DNA of 13,327 nucleotides, from positions 1 through 13,327 of the forward strand of contig DASRJX010000184.1 in NCBI GenBank assembly GCA_035649235.1, read 5' to 3'. A model generated the notes under the pieces. That model was given only the letters and a program-made list of their open reading frames with translations, searched no databases and was not told where the DNA came from. Numbering within the stretch: position 1 is the stretch's first letter; each line of letters begins with the position of its first letter. Shown here one piece after another: positions 13,090 through 13,327 of the stretch. The position numbers were made by a program, and so were the translations under genes. The DNA comes from DASRJX01 sp035649235 (GTDB lineage Bacteria > Acidobacteriota > Polarisedimenticolia > Gp22-AA2).

Positions 13090-13327
13090 CGGTCGCGGTC
13101 TTCTCGGTCGTGTTGTACAGGTGGACCCGGTACCTGGGGAAGCCGACCGTGAAGCGCTCCTGCTGCGAGGCGAACGATCGGAGCGGGAGAGAGGTCAGCA
13201 CGGCACTGACCTGAAGGGGGAACTGGATCTGCCCGTCCTCGTCGAACGCCGTGGTGATCGTCTCCTCCTCAGGAACCAGGATGGCCCCGACCGCGCCGCT
13301 GCGCACCACCTTCCCCTGCGTCTGACC
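13061..13327 (-). CDS. C-terminal end of an unknown protein, running off the window
   Basis: The minus-strand frame is open from the window edge to the TAG at 13063-13061, giving 88 residues of a longer protein (GQTQGKVVRSGAVGAILVPE at the edge, ending SLFAYLTN). Codon third positions are strongly GC, as in neighbouring genes, so it is probably real. The fragment is rich in beta-prone and Thr/Val segments (TITTAFDEDGQIQFPLQV, RFTVGFPRYRVHLYNTTEKT), which would suit an exported or surface beta-sandwich protein, but no family is recognised and the N-terminus is not visible. It is convergent with, and overlaps by 29 bases, the zinc-ribbon gene. A GTG at 13309 exists but there is no reason to call it the start. 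Confidence 0.6.
   Translation of the reverse strand, partial: GQTQGKVVRSGAVGAILVPEEETITTAFDEDGQIQFPLQVSAVLTSLPLRSFASQQERFTVGFPRYRVHLYNTTEKTATVSLFAYLTN

Overview
This is a very GC-rich bacterial chromosome segment, densely packed with genes in several short same-strand runs, many joined by 4-base start/stop overlaps. There is no mobile element, phage gene, CRISPR array, rRNA or tRNA. The gene types suggest a free-living Gram-negative heterotroph: CoA-linked acid catabolism, a small heat-shock protein, diguanylate cyclase signalling, and DUF4388 and MJ0042 zinc-ribbon regulators. The DUF4388 and MJ0042 proteins fit Acidobacteriota or a related deep lineage such as the former Deltaproteobacteria. 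That placement is inference and no gene here fixes it.

Layout. (1) 1-100, minus strand: the first 33 codons of an Hsp20 chaperone, with a good sigma70-type promoter in a strikingly AT-rich divergent spacer (about 145-245). (2) 386-4556, plus strand: a catabolic operon of acyl-CoA dehydrogenase, a MeaB GTPase fused to methylmalonyl-CoA epimerase, both subunits of a 3-oxoacid CoA-transferase, and a conserved-looking 106-residue protein of unknown function. (3) 4595-6403, minus strand: a membrane-anchored GAF-GGDEF diguanylate cyclase, convergent with the operon. (4) 6555-9390, plus strand: a small basic unknown protein, human-type methylthioadenosine phosphorylase (mtnP), a PfkB-family kinase and a polytopic membrane protein, all overlapping or nearly so. 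(5) 9516-10443, plus strand: ribH (lumazine synthase) and nusB. (6) 10553-13089, plus strand: a DUF4388/receiver-like/GAF protein coupled to a zinc-ribbon/pseudo-receiver protein. (7) 13061-13327, minus strand: the C-terminal end of an unknown protein that overlaps the previous gene tail to tail and runs off the window.

How they work together. In region 2 the dehydrogenase can oxidise a short or branched acyl-CoA, such as those from valine or isoleucine, whose carbon reaches propionyl-CoA and methylmalonyl-CoA. The epimerase half supplies the (R)-epimer to a B12-dependent methylmalonyl-CoA mutase, and the MeaB half protects and loads that mutase. The resulting succinyl-CoA is the usual CoA donor for the adjacent transferase, which activates acetoacetate. 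The mutase itself is not in the window. In region 4, MtnP recycles methylthioadenosine to adenine and methylthioribose-1-phosphate, and the adjacent kinase may act in the same nucleoside or sugar salvage. Region 6 looks like a signalling pair whose receiver domains have lost residues needed for ordinary phosphotransfer.

The most unusual item is the MeaB-epimerase fusion. Next are the coupled pair of degenerate-receiver proteins, the mtnP-kinase-membrane protein cluster, and the dyad in the AT-rich divergent promoter region.
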